From Streptomyces sp. MMG1533 (GTDB taxonomy: Bacteria; Actinomycetota; Actinomycetes; Streptomycetales; Streptomycetaceae), in contig NZ_LGDG01000156.1 of NCBI RefSeq assembly GCF_001279775.1, forward strand, positions 1 to 64,000: 64,000 nt of DNA. Reading direction: 5' to 3'. The notes under the pieces are model-generated. The model ran no database searches. It worked only from the letters and a program-made list of their open reading frames with translations, and had not been told where the DNA came from. The first letter of the stretch is position 1. Each line of letters opens with the position of its first letter. Positions 1 through 7,871 of the stretch are shown here, in pieces. The translations under genes and the position numbers were made by a program.

Positions 1-1
1 C

Positions 2-2242
2 CGCGCAGGCCTCCCCCTCCAGATCACGGACCCACTGGGCGCGGTCACGCGCTACGAACGTGACACCTTCGGCCGCCCCGTCGCGATCACGGACCCGACG
101 GGTGCGGTGACCCGCCTGGAGTGGACGGTCGAGGGCCAACTGTCCCGCCGTACGGCACCGGACGGCACGACCGAGACCTGGACGTACGACGGCGAGGGCA
201 ACTGCACCAGTCACACGGACGCGATGGGCGGCGTCTCGACCTTCGAGTACACGCACTTCGACCTGCTGACGGCCCGCACGGGTCCGGACGGCGTGCGCTA
301 CGAGTTCGACCACGACCTGGAACTGCGGCTGACCAAGGTCACCAACCCGCAGGGCCTGACATGGACGTACGACTACGACGAGGCTGGACGCCTGGTCACG
401 GAGACGGACTTCGACGACCGCGCACTCACATACACGTACGACGCGGCGGATCGCCTGGCCTCCCGCGCGAACGTGCTCGGCGAGGTCGTGACCTTCGAGC
501 GCGACGAGTTGGGCCGGGTAGTGCGGAAGGACGCGGCCGGCCAGGTCACGACGTACGCGTACGACATGACCGACCAACTCGCCCAGTCCACGGGCCCGGA
601 CGGCACCACGCTGAGCCTGCTGCGGGATCGCTACGGGCGGGTGCGTTCGGAGACGGTCGACGGTCGCGAACTGACGTACACATACGACGAGTTGGGCCGC
701 CGAACGGGCCGTACGACACCGACCGGCGCCACGACGACCTGGTCGTACGACGAGGCTGGCCGCCGCACCGGCATGGTGGCTTCCGGCCGACCCATCGACT
801 TCACCTACGACGTGGCGGGCCGCGAACTGGCACGCCACATCGGTGAGACGGTCACCCTGGAGCACGAATTCGACGAGCTCGGCCGTCTGACAACCCAGTC
901 GGTCACGGGCGCGGGCAGCCGCACCGTCCAGCACCGCACGTACACCTACCGAGCCGACGGCAACCTGACCGGCATCGACGACCAGCTCTCCGGTACACGC
1001 CGCTTCGACCTCGACGCGACAGGCCGGGTGACGGCGGTGCACGCGGCGAACTGGACGGAGACGTACGCCTACGACTCGGCGGGCAACCAGACCTCGGCCG
1101 CCTGGCCGGAGGCTCACCCCGGCGGGGAGGCGAGAGGCGCGCGCGAATACTCCGGAACTCGCATCATCCGCGCGGGCAACGTCCGCTACGAGCACGACGC
1201 CCTCGGCCGCATCACCCTGCGCCAGAAGACCCGCCTCTCTCGCAAACCGGAGACGTGGCGGTACGAGTGGGACGCCGAGGACCGACTGAAGTCCGTGACA
1301 ACTCCGGACGGCACGCGCTGGCGCTACACCTACGACCCTCTGAGCCGGCGCACAGCAAAACTGAGGCTGGCCGCCGACGGCGAAACCGTCGCCGAACGCA
1401 TCGACTTCACCTGGGACGGCACAACCCTGTGCGAACAGACCACGACGTCCCCGCAGCTACCGAACCCGGTCACCCTCACCTGGGAACACCAGGGCCTGCG
1501 CCCCATCGCCCAGACCGAACGCATCACAGCGGCCGACGCCCCACAAGCCGAAATCGACTCCCGCTTCTTCGCCATTGTGACCGACCTGGTCGGCACCCCC
1601 AGCGAACTCATCGACGAGCAGGGCGAGATCGCCTGGCACACCCGCAGCACCCTGTGGGGCACCACAGCCTGGGCCGCCAACAGCACGGCCTACACGCCCC
1701 TGCGCTTCCCCGGCCAGTACTACGACCCCGAAACCGGCCTCCACTACAACTACTTCCGCCACTACGACCCCGAAACCGCCCGCTACCTCACCCCCGACCC
1801 CCTTGGACTCGCGCCCGCTCCAAACCCGGCGGGCTACGTCCGCAACCCCCACACCTGGGTCGACTCGCTCGGACTTTCCCCTGGATACCCTGAAAAGGTC
1901 GGCCGGGGCCTCGATGAAACCAAGGCGCTGGCATTGCGCGAAGCGGGAATTCCAGAGGGAGCCGAACCGCTGGAGGTCAACACACACGTCCCGGCCACCA
2001 CGCCGCAATGGCAGGGGTCCAAGCAGCTCATGACTGAGAACCACGAACCCATTTTTTACAGGGAAGAGGTGTACGAGCATCCCAACGGGCAGGATCTTAT
2101 AGTGTTCCAGGATCACTGGTTCGGGCACCAGAAGCCCGGTGAGCCTGGCTACCAGCCGGCACACGTCCATGTGCGGCCTTACGAGGACACTCGCAATGGC
2201 CAGATTCCCGGATGCGAGGAGCATTATTATTATGACCGTTGA
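2..2242 (+). CDS. RHS/YD-repeat polymorphic toxin, 3' part (5' end outside window)
   Basis: The reading frame is open from the first bases, so the N-terminus lies upstream of the window. Seen: about 30 YD-type repeats (YDxxGRxxxxxxPDG and variants), then the RHS core end PGQYYDPETGLHYNYFRHYDPETARYLTPDPLG split over the usual positions, ending near WVDSLG at about 2 kb. The last ~125 residues differ from the repeats. They hold spaced histidines (DHWFGHQ, PAHVHVRP, EEHYYYD), which resembles the HNH/endonuclease VII-fold tips of polymorphic toxins. In this family the repeats form a shell that encloses the tip, which is released against competitors. The tip is visibly lower in G+C than the shell, consistent with tip exchange. 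The next gene overlaps by 11 bp and looks like its immunity protein. The nuclease assignment of the tip is an inference. Confidence 0.85.
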   Translation, partial: RAGLPLQITDPLGAVTRYERDTFGRPVAITDPTGAVTRLEWTVEGQLSRRTAPDGTTETWTYDGEGNCTSHTDAMGGVSTFEYTHFDLLTARTGPDGVRYEFDHDLELRLTKVTNPQGLTWTYDYDEAGRLVTETDFDDRALTYTYDAADRLASRANVLGEVVTFERDELGRVVRKDAAGQVTTYAYDMTDQLAQSTGPDGTTLSLLRDRYGRVRSETVDGRELTYTYDELGRRTGRTTPTGATTTWSYDEAGRRTGMVASGRPIDFTYDVAGRELARHIGETVTLEHEFDELGRLTTQSVTGAGSRTVQHRTYTYRADGNLTGIDDQLSGTRRFDLDATGRVTAVHAANWTETYAYDSAGNQTSAAWPEAHPGGEARGAREYSGTRIIRAGNVRYEHDALGRITLRQKTRLSRKPETWRYEWDAEDRLKSVTTPDGTRWRYTYDPLSRRTAKLRLAADGETVAERIDFTWDGTTLCEQTTTSPQLPNPVTLTWEHQGLRPIAQTERITAADAPQAEIDSRFFAIVTDLVGTPSELIDEQGEIAWHTRSTLWGTTAWAANSTAYTPLRFPGQYYDPETGLHYNYFRHYDPETARYLTPDPLGLAPAPNPAGYVRNPHTWVDSLGLSPGYPEKVGRGLDETKALALREAGIPEGAEPLEVNTHVPATTPQWQGSKQLMTENHEPIFYREEVYEHPNGQDLIVFQDHWFGHQKPGEPGYQPAHVHVRPYEDTRNGQIPGCEEHYYYDR

Positions 2243-2735
2243 CGAGTTTCTTGCCAATCCAGAAGTGTTGCGGTCGATCTATGGAGATCTCCCCTGGCTG
2301 GGAGACGACTTCCGAGTCCGGTCGATTAATTTAAATTGGCGCGGCCCGACTGTTATTATGCGCACCGATCTCCCGCATTTCCCTGATTCAGTGCCGCAGG
2401 ACTGGTCGAAGGGAGGAGCGGACACGATGCAATGTCATCTTCAATTCTTGGCCGTAGAGAATATTTCGGTCCGAAAATGGGAGCCGCCCGTTATTGCTCG
2501 CATCCAGGTGGCGTCGAGGGAGGGAGGGAGGCGTATTGATGTCAGCTTGAAAGGTGACGGAATAGACGTGGATTTCAGCTGCAGTGACTCTGTTCTTGTT
2601 GGCCGGGTGAGCGCCTTCAAGTCGCACCATGACGGGTCGGACGGAGGCTCGCGTTCGTTTGTGAGTCGCATTGACGCTCGACGGTACAGTTCTCTTCCGG
2701 GGACCGATGAAAAGACTTACTATGGGCGCATCTAG
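2232..2735 (+). CDS. Imm50-like immunity protein
   Basis: A 167-residue cytoplasmic protein whose ATG lies inside the last codons of the RHS toxin (11 bp overlap), the classic toxin-immunity arrangement. Seen: WLGDDFRVRSINL, then PTVIMRTDLP and SVPQDWSKGG, then a beta-rich middle, matching the general plan of the Imm50 family (a D/P-rich strand followed by a W-containing loop and a second beta-sheet). No signal peptide or membrane segment. Base composition is near half G+C and codons are unlike the chromosome; codon 34 is TTA, rare in Streptomyces and read only by the bldA tRNA. Presumed role: binds and blocks the toxin tip of the preceding gene. The family call comes from remembered motifs only. 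Confidence 0.65.
   Translation: MTVDEFLANPEVLRSIYGDLPWLGDDFRVRSINLNWRGPTVIMRTDLPHFPDSVPQDWSKGGADTMQCHLQFLAVENISVRKWEPPVIARIQVASREGGRRIDVSLKGDGIDVDFSCSDSVLVGRVSAFKSHHDGSDGGSRSFVSRIDARRYSSLPGTDEKTYYGRI
2331..2333 (+). promoter_or_regulatory. In-frame TTA (bldA-type) codon in the immunity gene
   Basis: Codon 34 of the immunity gene is TTA (Leu in SINLNW). It is the only in-frame TTA I noticed in a credible gene of this window. In Streptomyces TTA codons depend on the developmentally regulated leucyl tRNA bldA, so translation of this gene may be delayed or conditional. Confidence 0.75.
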
Positions 2736-3132
2736 CTGGCGAAAAATCCTTGGTTCGCCCGGCTTTCTTGGGGAAATCTACGAGGGCATTCCGCCCACTG
2801 TCACCCAATGCGACCTATTCTATGTTCACATTGACGAACGAGATGATTCGGTAACCCTAGGGTTCGACACCAGGAGCCTTCCTTCCAATCCTCACCCGGA
2901 ATGGCTCGAGAGGCCATACAACAGTTTGGAATTCTATCTGATTTTCTCTGATGTGACAGAATTCCGCGCCACCGGGTGGGGACGCATCGAAGCCAGTGAG
3001 ATCGATATCACGGCTGCGCCGGGCCAGAAGATTGCGGTGGTTTTGGGGAGTAAGGAGTCAGGCATCAGCTTCCGCGCTGCCTCGATGTCTTTGGCAAGCA
3101 CCCGCGTCTATCTCGCTGCTGGGGAATCCTGA
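2722..3132 (+). CDS. Second Imm50-like immunity protein
   Basis: A 136-residue protein that starts inside the preceding gene (14 bp overlap from this ATG; an ATG at 2707 is an alternative with a GGGGA box just upstream). It aligns loosely along its whole length with its neighbour: both begin with a short helix and an IYxxxP motif, then a strand, a W-E/S loop and a beta-rich half, here GFDTRSLP and HPEWLERP. It is therefore probably a paralogous or related immunity gene kept from an earlier toxin tip. Codon use is as AT-rich as its neighbour. No signal peptide. The partner toxin, if any, is not in the window. Confidence 0.6.
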   Translation: MGASSWRKILGSPGFLGEIYEGIPPTVTQCDLFYVHIDERDDSVTLGFDTRSLPSNPHPEWLERPYNSLEFYLIFSDVTEFRATGWGRIEASEIDITAAPGQKIAVVLGSKESGISFRAASMSLASTRVYLAAGES

Positions 3133-3227
3133 GAACCTGAAGGAGCAAAACTGCCCGCGGATGTGGCATGCGGCCCCACTGCATTCGACTACACGATTTC
3201 GGCAACCGCCGCAATGAAGGTGGGTCG

Positions 3228-3698
3228 TTGACTGAAAGATTTCTCTGGAACGATTCCGGGTCGTCCTTGCAGGTGGTCCCTAATTCGGCGGAGGTATTTG
3301 TTGCTCGCGCGCTTCCTCCGGCTGGACTCATTTACTCTGCCAGGATGGCGGGGCGAGAGATGATCGATGCCGATGGGGTTTTTACGCAGCTCTATGAACA
3401 TCTGCGCTTGCCGGACTATTTCGGCTGGAACTGGGATGCCTTGCGTGACTGTCTGCAAGACTTGAGTTGGCTGACGGCGAGTCATTTTCTGCTGATTATT
3501 GATGATGCCGAGTTCGTGCTTTCCGGAAGCGGAGATGAGTATCAAATCTTCTATCGTGCGCTTCTAGACGCTGCCAAGTATTGGGCGGCGAAGCCTGAAC
3601 TGCCCGGCCAGGCGGGGGTTTCATTCCGAGTGGTACTCCTGTGCTCCCCGCAGGCGTCATCCGGACTGAACGCCGATGTGCGATCGTTGGGGGGCTGA
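3228..3698 (+). CDS. Barstar-like ribonuclease inhibitor
   Basis: The start is taken as TTG at 3228 because an AAGG box lies seven bases upstream and no better start fits; this gives 156 residues. The centre carries the barstar signature: DADGVFTQLYEHLRLPDYFGWNW split as DADGVF and LPDYFGWNWDALRDCL, followed by a hydrophobic strand (FLLIIDDAE). Barstars bind barnase-type ribonucleases with picomolar affinity and occur as orphan immunity genes behind RHS or WapA toxins. No barnase-like toxin is visible beside it, so it may be a defensive inhibitor against incoming toxins. It is lower in G+C than the chromosome. An N-terminal extension of ~55 residues before the barstar core is unexplained. Confidence 0.8.
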   Translation: MTERFLWNDSGSSLQVVPNSAEVFVARALPPAGLIYSARMAGREMIDADGVFTQLYEHLRLPDYFGWNWDALRDCLQDLSWLTASHFLLIIDDAEFVLSGSGDEYQIFYRALLDAAKYWAAKPELPGQAGVSFRVVLLCSPQASSGLNADVRSLGG

Positions 3699-3811
3699 AG
3701 GCGTACCGTGGATCTTGGTGGTCGCAGCGGGTGTGGCACCTCCGCCACAGCAGCGCCGCGGGTAAAACAGTCCAACGCGCTGGGCTGTTTGACGAAGAGG
3801 GCGGGGAACTC

Positions 3812-4027
3812 CTAATCCTTGACGGCTGTGACGAACGATGACCAGACGGCTGCCGAGAGGACAAGCGCAGGGCCGTGCGGGATCTTGGAGTCGCGGACGG
3901 GGATGCCTGAGGGGTAGTTGTCCAGCACCTCTATGCAGCTGCCAGCGTCGTTCGCACTGTAGGACGACTTACGCCAGCCGATCAGAGAGCTGGCGTCTGG
4001 GATGGTGTGCTCAGCCATGGTGTTCAT
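3812..4027 (-). CDS. DUF397 small protein
   Basis: A 71-residue protein. It begins ATGA, overlapping by four bases the stop of the upstream Xre regulator, so the two are translationally coupled. Seen: LIGWRKSSYSANDAGSCIEV and VRDSKIPHGPAL in two blocks, which are the defining motifs of DUF397 (W-KSSYS, C-EV, V-RDSK). DUF397 proteins are streptomycete partners of Xre/DUF5753 regulators; in known cases the small partner antagonises the regulator, in a toxin-antitoxin-like or BldB/AbaA-like manner. Cytoplasmic, no membrane segment. Confidence 0.92.
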   Translation of the reverse strand: MNTMAEHTIPDASSLIGWRKSSYSANDAGSCIEVLDNYPSGIPVRDSKIPHGPALVLSAAVWSSFVTAVKD

Positions 4028-4803
4028 TCCTTCGCTGTCGCTTTCAGCAGGGCGAGTGATTCCTTGAGCGGCAGTGCGTCGCCCAGGGCGAGATCGTAGG
4101 CGCCCTGGAGTTGTTCGACCATGGCCGGGGCGTCGTGGATCTTGCCCACGCGCATGCCCTCGGTGTAGGCCACCGGCGGCTGATCCTCGAACCACATCAA
4201 CGTCAGCATGCTCTGTAGGAGTGGGTGAGCGCCCAAGCCGAACGGCAATACATGCACACGTACACGGTTGTCCTCGACCAGGCGGACGATGTGCATGATC
4301 TGTTCCGTCATGACACCTGGGCCACCGACCGGGCGACGAAGCACTGCCTCGTCGAAAAGTGCCCACACTACGGGCGACACCTGATTGGTGAGGATCTTCG
4401 CGCGCTCAAGCCGTGTGACGACGATCTTGTCACTCTCGTCTTCACTCCACGGAGGGAAGGCGGTTCGAAGCACCGCACGCATGTACCTTTCCGTCTGGAA
4501 GATTCCAGGCACCAGCGAGAACGCGAACTCGCGGATCATCGTGGCTTGTTGTTCGAGTTGCCGTGCCACCTCGAAGTGGTCGGCGACCACTGACTCGTCT
4601 CGCGGTAGGAAGCTGCTCAGCACATCCCCCGTGTTCAGAGCCCTGTCCAGCCGCCGCGCGTCCTCCTTCGAAGGCACACGTCGGCCCGCCTCGATGTGTG
4701 CGATGTGCGAGCGAGTCATGATCGCCACGTCGGCCAGCTGCTGCTGCGTCAGCCCCGCTGTCTCGCGCTGTTGCTTCAGCCAGTCACCGTACGTGTTGCT
4801 CAT
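4024..4803 (-). CDS. Xre-family regulator with DUF5753 domain
   Basis: A 259-residue DNA-binding regulator. The N-terminal helix-turn-helix (GLTQQQLADVAIMTRSHIAHIE in two pieces, residues ~15-40) is of the lambda-repressor/Xre type. The remainder (FSLVPGIFQTERYMRAV, then R-VLPFG and DQPPVAYTEG) is the DUF5753 domain. The ATG at 4803 is preferred over a TTG two codons upstream because GGAG lies six bases before it. It is followed with a 4 bp overlap by the DUF397 gene. Regulators of this kind control development or antibiotic genes and usually autoregulate. Confidence 0.92.
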   Translation of the reverse strand: MSNTYGDWLKQQRETAGLTQQQLADVAIMTRSHIAHIEAGRRVPSKEDARRLDRALNTGDVLSSFLPRDESVVADHFEVARQLEQQATMIREFAFSLVPGIFQTERYMRAVLRTAFPPWSEDESDKIVVTRLERAKILTNQVSPVVWALFDEAVLRRPVGGPGVMTEQIMHIVRLVEDNRVRVHVLPFGLGAHPLLQSMLTLMWFEDQPPVAYTEGMRVGKIHDAPAMVEQLQGAYDLALGDALPLKESLALLKATAKE

Positions 4804-4965
4804 GGCCAACTCCCCTGCGACAAAAGCCTGGTCACACTCCGCCCTCTGGCGAGCCTAGCTCGCCTTGTCTCACTCTGTGTGTGGGTCGCTACAGAAAGCG
4901 ATACCCCGCGACCGTGCGACCGGTCCGGGGGCGTGGCCATCAACGAACGCAACGGAGTTGACGAC

Positions 4966-5283
4966 ATGCGTCACCGTATCGCCCGCCTCTTCGAGCCGCT
5001 GCTGCGGTTCCTGCTCCCCGGCACGGGCCGCCATCGCGGTACGGCAACCGCTTCGGCGCACCAACAGCCCGGCCCGTCGCCCGCCCCGGGACAGATCGTC
5101 TGTCGCGTCGGCTCCTACCCCCTCCATGGCGAGGACAACGCGATGGTCCGCCCCTATCTCGTCGCCCACGAAGAGCACGAGGAAGCGCGGCGGCAGCGGG
5201 CCCGGCGACGTGCCCTTTGGCTGGCCGTGCACGGCATCGACATCGGGCCGCGGATCATCCATGGAGTCGAGGTGACGGCGTGA
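4966..5283 (+). CDS. Small protein of unknown function, companion of the Xre/DUF397 pair
   Basis: A 105-residue protein, divergent from the Xre gene. The ATG at 4966 has GGAG eight bases upstream. Seen: a basic N-terminus (MRHRIARLFEPLLRF), a low-complexity middle rich in A, P and G, then VRPYLVAHE, a run of Arg and Ala, and ALWLAVHGIDIGPRIIHGVEV. No transmembrane segment, catalytic motif or known family recognised. Its stop overlaps the GTG of the next gene (GTGA), so the two are co-translated. The context suggests a part in the same regulatory locus. Confidence 0.75.
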   Translation: MRHRIARLFEPLLRFLLPGTGRHRGTATASAHQQPGPSPAPGQIVCRVGSYPLHGEDNAMVRPYLVAHEEHEEARRQRARRRALWLAVHGIDIGPRIIHGVEVTA

Positions 5284-5651
5284 GCGGCGGCCGGGCGCAA
5301 GAGGCGCGCCTGCTCCCGTGGGCCGGTTCGGACGGAAAACCCTGTTATCTCGTCGAGGACGGGAACGGGACCGGGTACCTCTCCCGCGTCGCCGACACCA
5401 TCGAGAGTGTGCAACTCGGCATGGCGGGCGAACTCCTCGATCACGCCGCCGACATGCTCGCCGACCGCAAAGCCACCTCCGCGCAACTCCACTTCCTGGC
5501 AGCCCGCATGGCCGAGGCGCTGCGCGACGTCCACCGCATCGCCGAGAGCCGGGGCGCCCGACTCCACGTACCCGCGTACGGCGACGCGTACGGCGACGCG
5601 GACGACAGCAGCCTCCGTAGCGCCGCCGAGAGCCCCGCACTGGGATCCTGA
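5280..5651 (+). CDS. Small hypothetical protein co-translated with the preceding gene
   Basis: A 123-residue protein starting at a GTG that overlaps the upstream TGA. The middle has helical, charged stretches (LLDHAADMLADRKATSAQLHFLAARMAEAL is broken here as LLDHAADML and AARMAEALRDVHRIAE) that could form an alpha-helical bundle. The N-terminal part (LLPWAGSDGKPCYLV, DGNGTGYLSRVAD) looks like a small beta unit. Residues PAYGDAYGDADDSS near the end form a short direct repeat. No family recognised. Streptomycete Xre/DUF397 loci often carry such paired small genes. Confidence 0.75.
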   Translation: MSGGRAQEARLLPWAGSDGKPCYLVEDGNGTGYLSRVADTIESVQLGMAGELLDHAADMLADRKATSAQLHFLAARMAEALRDVHRIAESRGARLHVPAYGDAYGDADDSSLRSAAESPALGS

Positions 5652-5846
5652 CCCGCACACCTCCCCAGCCCGGGGGGCGTACTCAGTGTCTCCCGGTGCG
5701 CCCTCGGGGCCCTGCCCTGGCCGGCGTGGGGCGGGTCGGCGCCCGCCCGGTGGATCCCACTGCTCCAGTGACGCCGCGTACAGGCTTTGCCCAACCGTTC
5801 CCGGATGCGTACAACCTTTCGCTCGAACTCGTGAGTCAACAGGGGC

Positions 5847-6698
5847 ATGACTCAAGGGATATCGAGACGCGCGAGAGTGCTCGCGGCAGGCGTGGGCGCC
5901 GGTGTGCTCATTCCCGTCGTGGCCGCCGCCGCGCCCGCCGCCGCGGCCACGCCGACCGTCAGCTGTACGTCCGCGAAGGCGGGCCTCGCCGACAAGCTGA
6001 AGAAGGACATCACCGCCGCCCTCGCGACCCGCAAGGGCACGGTCGCCGTCGGCGTCTACGACCGCACCACCAAGACCACCTGCACGCTGCGCCCCTCGAC
6101 GGCCTTCGACTCGGCCAGCGTCGTCAAGGTCACCGTCCTCGCCACGCTGCTGTGGGACGCGAAGAAGCACAACCGCTACCTCACCGACCGCGAGGCCACC
6201 CTCGCCAAGGCCATGATCACCAAGTCGGACAACGCCGCGACCAGCACGCTCTGGAAGCAGCTGGGCCTGACGAAGATCAAGGGCTTCCTCACCGCGGCCG
6301 GCATGACCCAGACGAAACCCGGCGCGAACGGCTACTGGGGCCTCACCCAGATCACCGTCACCGACGAACAGAAGCTCCTCAAGCTGGTCACCGCGAAGAA
6401 CACGGTCCTGAGCGACAACTCCCGCGCCTACATCCTGAAGCTGATGGGCCAGGTCATCTCCTCGCAGCGCTGGGGAACGCCGTACGGAGTGCCGTCCGGG
6501 GTCTCCGTCGCCGTCAAGAACGGCTGGCTGGAGCGGGCCACCAACGGCTGGCGGGTGCACAGCGTCGGCGCGTTCAAGGGCAACGGCCACGACTACATGA
6601 TCACGGTGCTGACGCACGGCAACAGCACCATGAACTACGGGATCACGACCATCCAGGGCGTCGCCAAGGTCGTCCACAGGGATCTGGCCGCGAGCTGA
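5847..6698 (+). CDS. Exported serine hydrolase, class A beta-lactamase-like
   Basis: A 283-residue protein with a Sec/Tat-type leader (two arginines, then a hydrophobic stretch ending AAAAAT near residue 33). The penicillin-binding/beta-lactamase motifs are in order: SVVK (S91-K94, active-site Ser and Lys), SDN (about 127-129) and KNG (about 224), where beta-lactamases usually have KTG. The family acylates on the first serine. Substrate is probably peptidoglycan peptides or a beta-lactam. The glycine-threonine change at the third motif and the short length make true beta-lactamase activity uncertain. Single gene with ~195 bp of upstream non-coding DNA. Confidence 0.85.
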   Translation: MTQGISRRARVLAAGVGAGVLIPVVAAAAPAAAATPTVSCTSAKAGLADKLKKDITAALATRKGTVAVGVYDRTTKTTCTLRPSTAFDSASVVKVTVLATLLWDAKKHNRYLTDREATLAKAMITKSDNAATSTLWKQLGLTKIKGFLTAAGMTQTKPGANGYWGLTQITVTDEQKLLKLVTAKNTVLSDNSRAYILKLMGQVISSQRWGTPYGVPSGVSVAVKNGWLERATNGWRVHSVGAFKGNGHDYMITVLTHGNSTMNYGITTIQGVAKVVHRDLAAS

Positions 6699-6759
6699 GG
6701 CCACGACGTTTCACGAGCCGGTCTCCCGTCCGTCACCGGCCCGTCCTACCGTGACCTCC

Positions 6760-7779
6760 ATGCGCCTGCGAACCGTACTCGCCACCACCTCCGCGGCCCT
6801 GGCGGCGGCCACCTGTCTGACCGCCGCCTCGCCCGCCAACGCCGCGGAGAACCACGCCTGTTCCCCGTCCGTCTCCATCGACCGCTTCTCCGACGTGCTC
6901 GACAAGACGACGTACGACGGCACCTTCGTGGGCAACTTCTCCGCGCTCGCCGTGGACAAGGACGGCTCGCTGGCCGCCCTCTCCGACCGGTCCTCGCTCT
7001 TCGACCTGGACGCGAGGACGCTCGCGCCCGGATCGGTCGTCCCGCTCGCCGACGAGAACGGCACCGCACTCGACTCGGAGGGCCTGGTGATCGACCGGGA
7101 CGGCACCCGGCTGATCACCTCCGAGACCGAGCCGTCGATACGCCGCTACTCCCGCGACGGCAAGATCCTCGACCGCCTCCCCGTCCCGACCTCCCTCCAG
7201 GTCGCCCCCGCCGGCCGGGCCGTCTCCAACGGCACCTTCGAGGGGCTGACGATGCTCCCCGGCGGCCGCACCCTGCTGGCGTCGATGGAGTACGCCCTGT
7301 CCGGCGACAGCTCGACGATCGTCCGCTTCCAGACCTGGGAGCGGACGAAGGGCGGGCACTTCGAGCTCGGCGCCCAGTACGCCTACCCCGTCGACGCCGG
7401 CCTGGGCGTCCCCGAGGTCCAGGCCACCCCCGACGGCCGCCTCCTCGTCCTGGAGCGCGGCTTCACCTCCGGCGTCGGCAACACCGTCCGCCTCTACCTG
7501 GCCGACCCGCGCCGCGCGACGGACACCGGCGGCATCGAGAACCTGACGGGCCAGGACGGCGTGCGGCTGATCAGGAAGACCCTGCTCACGGACATCGCCA
7601 CCTGCCCGACCCTGGGCGCCACGGCGAAGCAGCCCCAGCCGAACCCGCTCCTCGACAACATCGAGGGGATGACGATCACGGGCAGCGCCAAGGGCCGCCT
7701 GAAGGTGCTCCTGGTCAGCGACGACAACCAGAACGCCGTACAGACGACACGCTTCTACTACCTGCGGGTACGCACCTGA
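6760..7779 (+). CDS. Secreted phytase-like esterase family protein
   Basis: A 339-residue protein with a signal peptide (MRLRTVLATTSAALAAA, cleavage near PANA-AE). A GTG nine bases upstream is an alternative start; neither has a strong ribosome site. The mature part reads as a beta-propeller: ALAVDKDGSLAALSDRS, then GLVIDRDGTRLITSE and FEGLTMLPGGRTLLASME, which match the esterase-like activity of phytase family (PF13449-type). These are secreted or periplasmic proteins with suspected phosphoesterase or lactonase activity. A hairpin lies just behind the stop codon. Confidence 0.85.
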   Translation: MRLRTVLATTSAALAAATCLTAASPANAAENHACSPSVSIDRFSDVLDKTTYDGTFVGNFSALAVDKDGSLAALSDRSSLFDLDARTLAPGSVVPLADENGTALDSEGLVIDRDGTRLITSETEPSIRRYSRDGKILDRLPVPTSLQVAPAGRAVSNGTFEGLTMLPGGRTLLASMEYALSGDSSTIVRFQTWERTKGGHFELGAQYAYPVDAGLGVPEVQATPDGRLLVLERGFTSGVGNTVRLYLADPRRATDTGGIENLTGQDGVRLIRKTLLTDIATCPTLGATAKQPQPNPLLDNIEGMTITGSAKGRLKVLLVSDDNQNAVQTTRFYYLRVRT

Positions 7780-7783
7780 CCTC

Positions 7784-7808
7784 TCCCTCCCGTTTTGTTG
7801 CGGAGGGA
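7784..7808 (+). terminator. Hairpin behind the phytase-like gene
   Basis: TCCCTCCCG and CGGAGGGA form an 8 bp stem with one bulged C around a T-rich loop (TTTTGTTG). It ends 50 bases before the ribosome-binding site of the ABC exporter, so it could end the upstream transcript or attenuate read-through. Confidence 0.55.
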
Positions 7809-7871
7809 TGAAATCCGCTTCGTTTCGCGTTGGTGCCTTCCGGAAGATCAGGACGACTGGGAGGCACCGGC

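Noticed and set aside
3228..3698. Barnase toxin expected beside the barstar-like gene
   Set aside because: No ribonuclease-like frame is present upstream or downstream within 3 kb on either strand.
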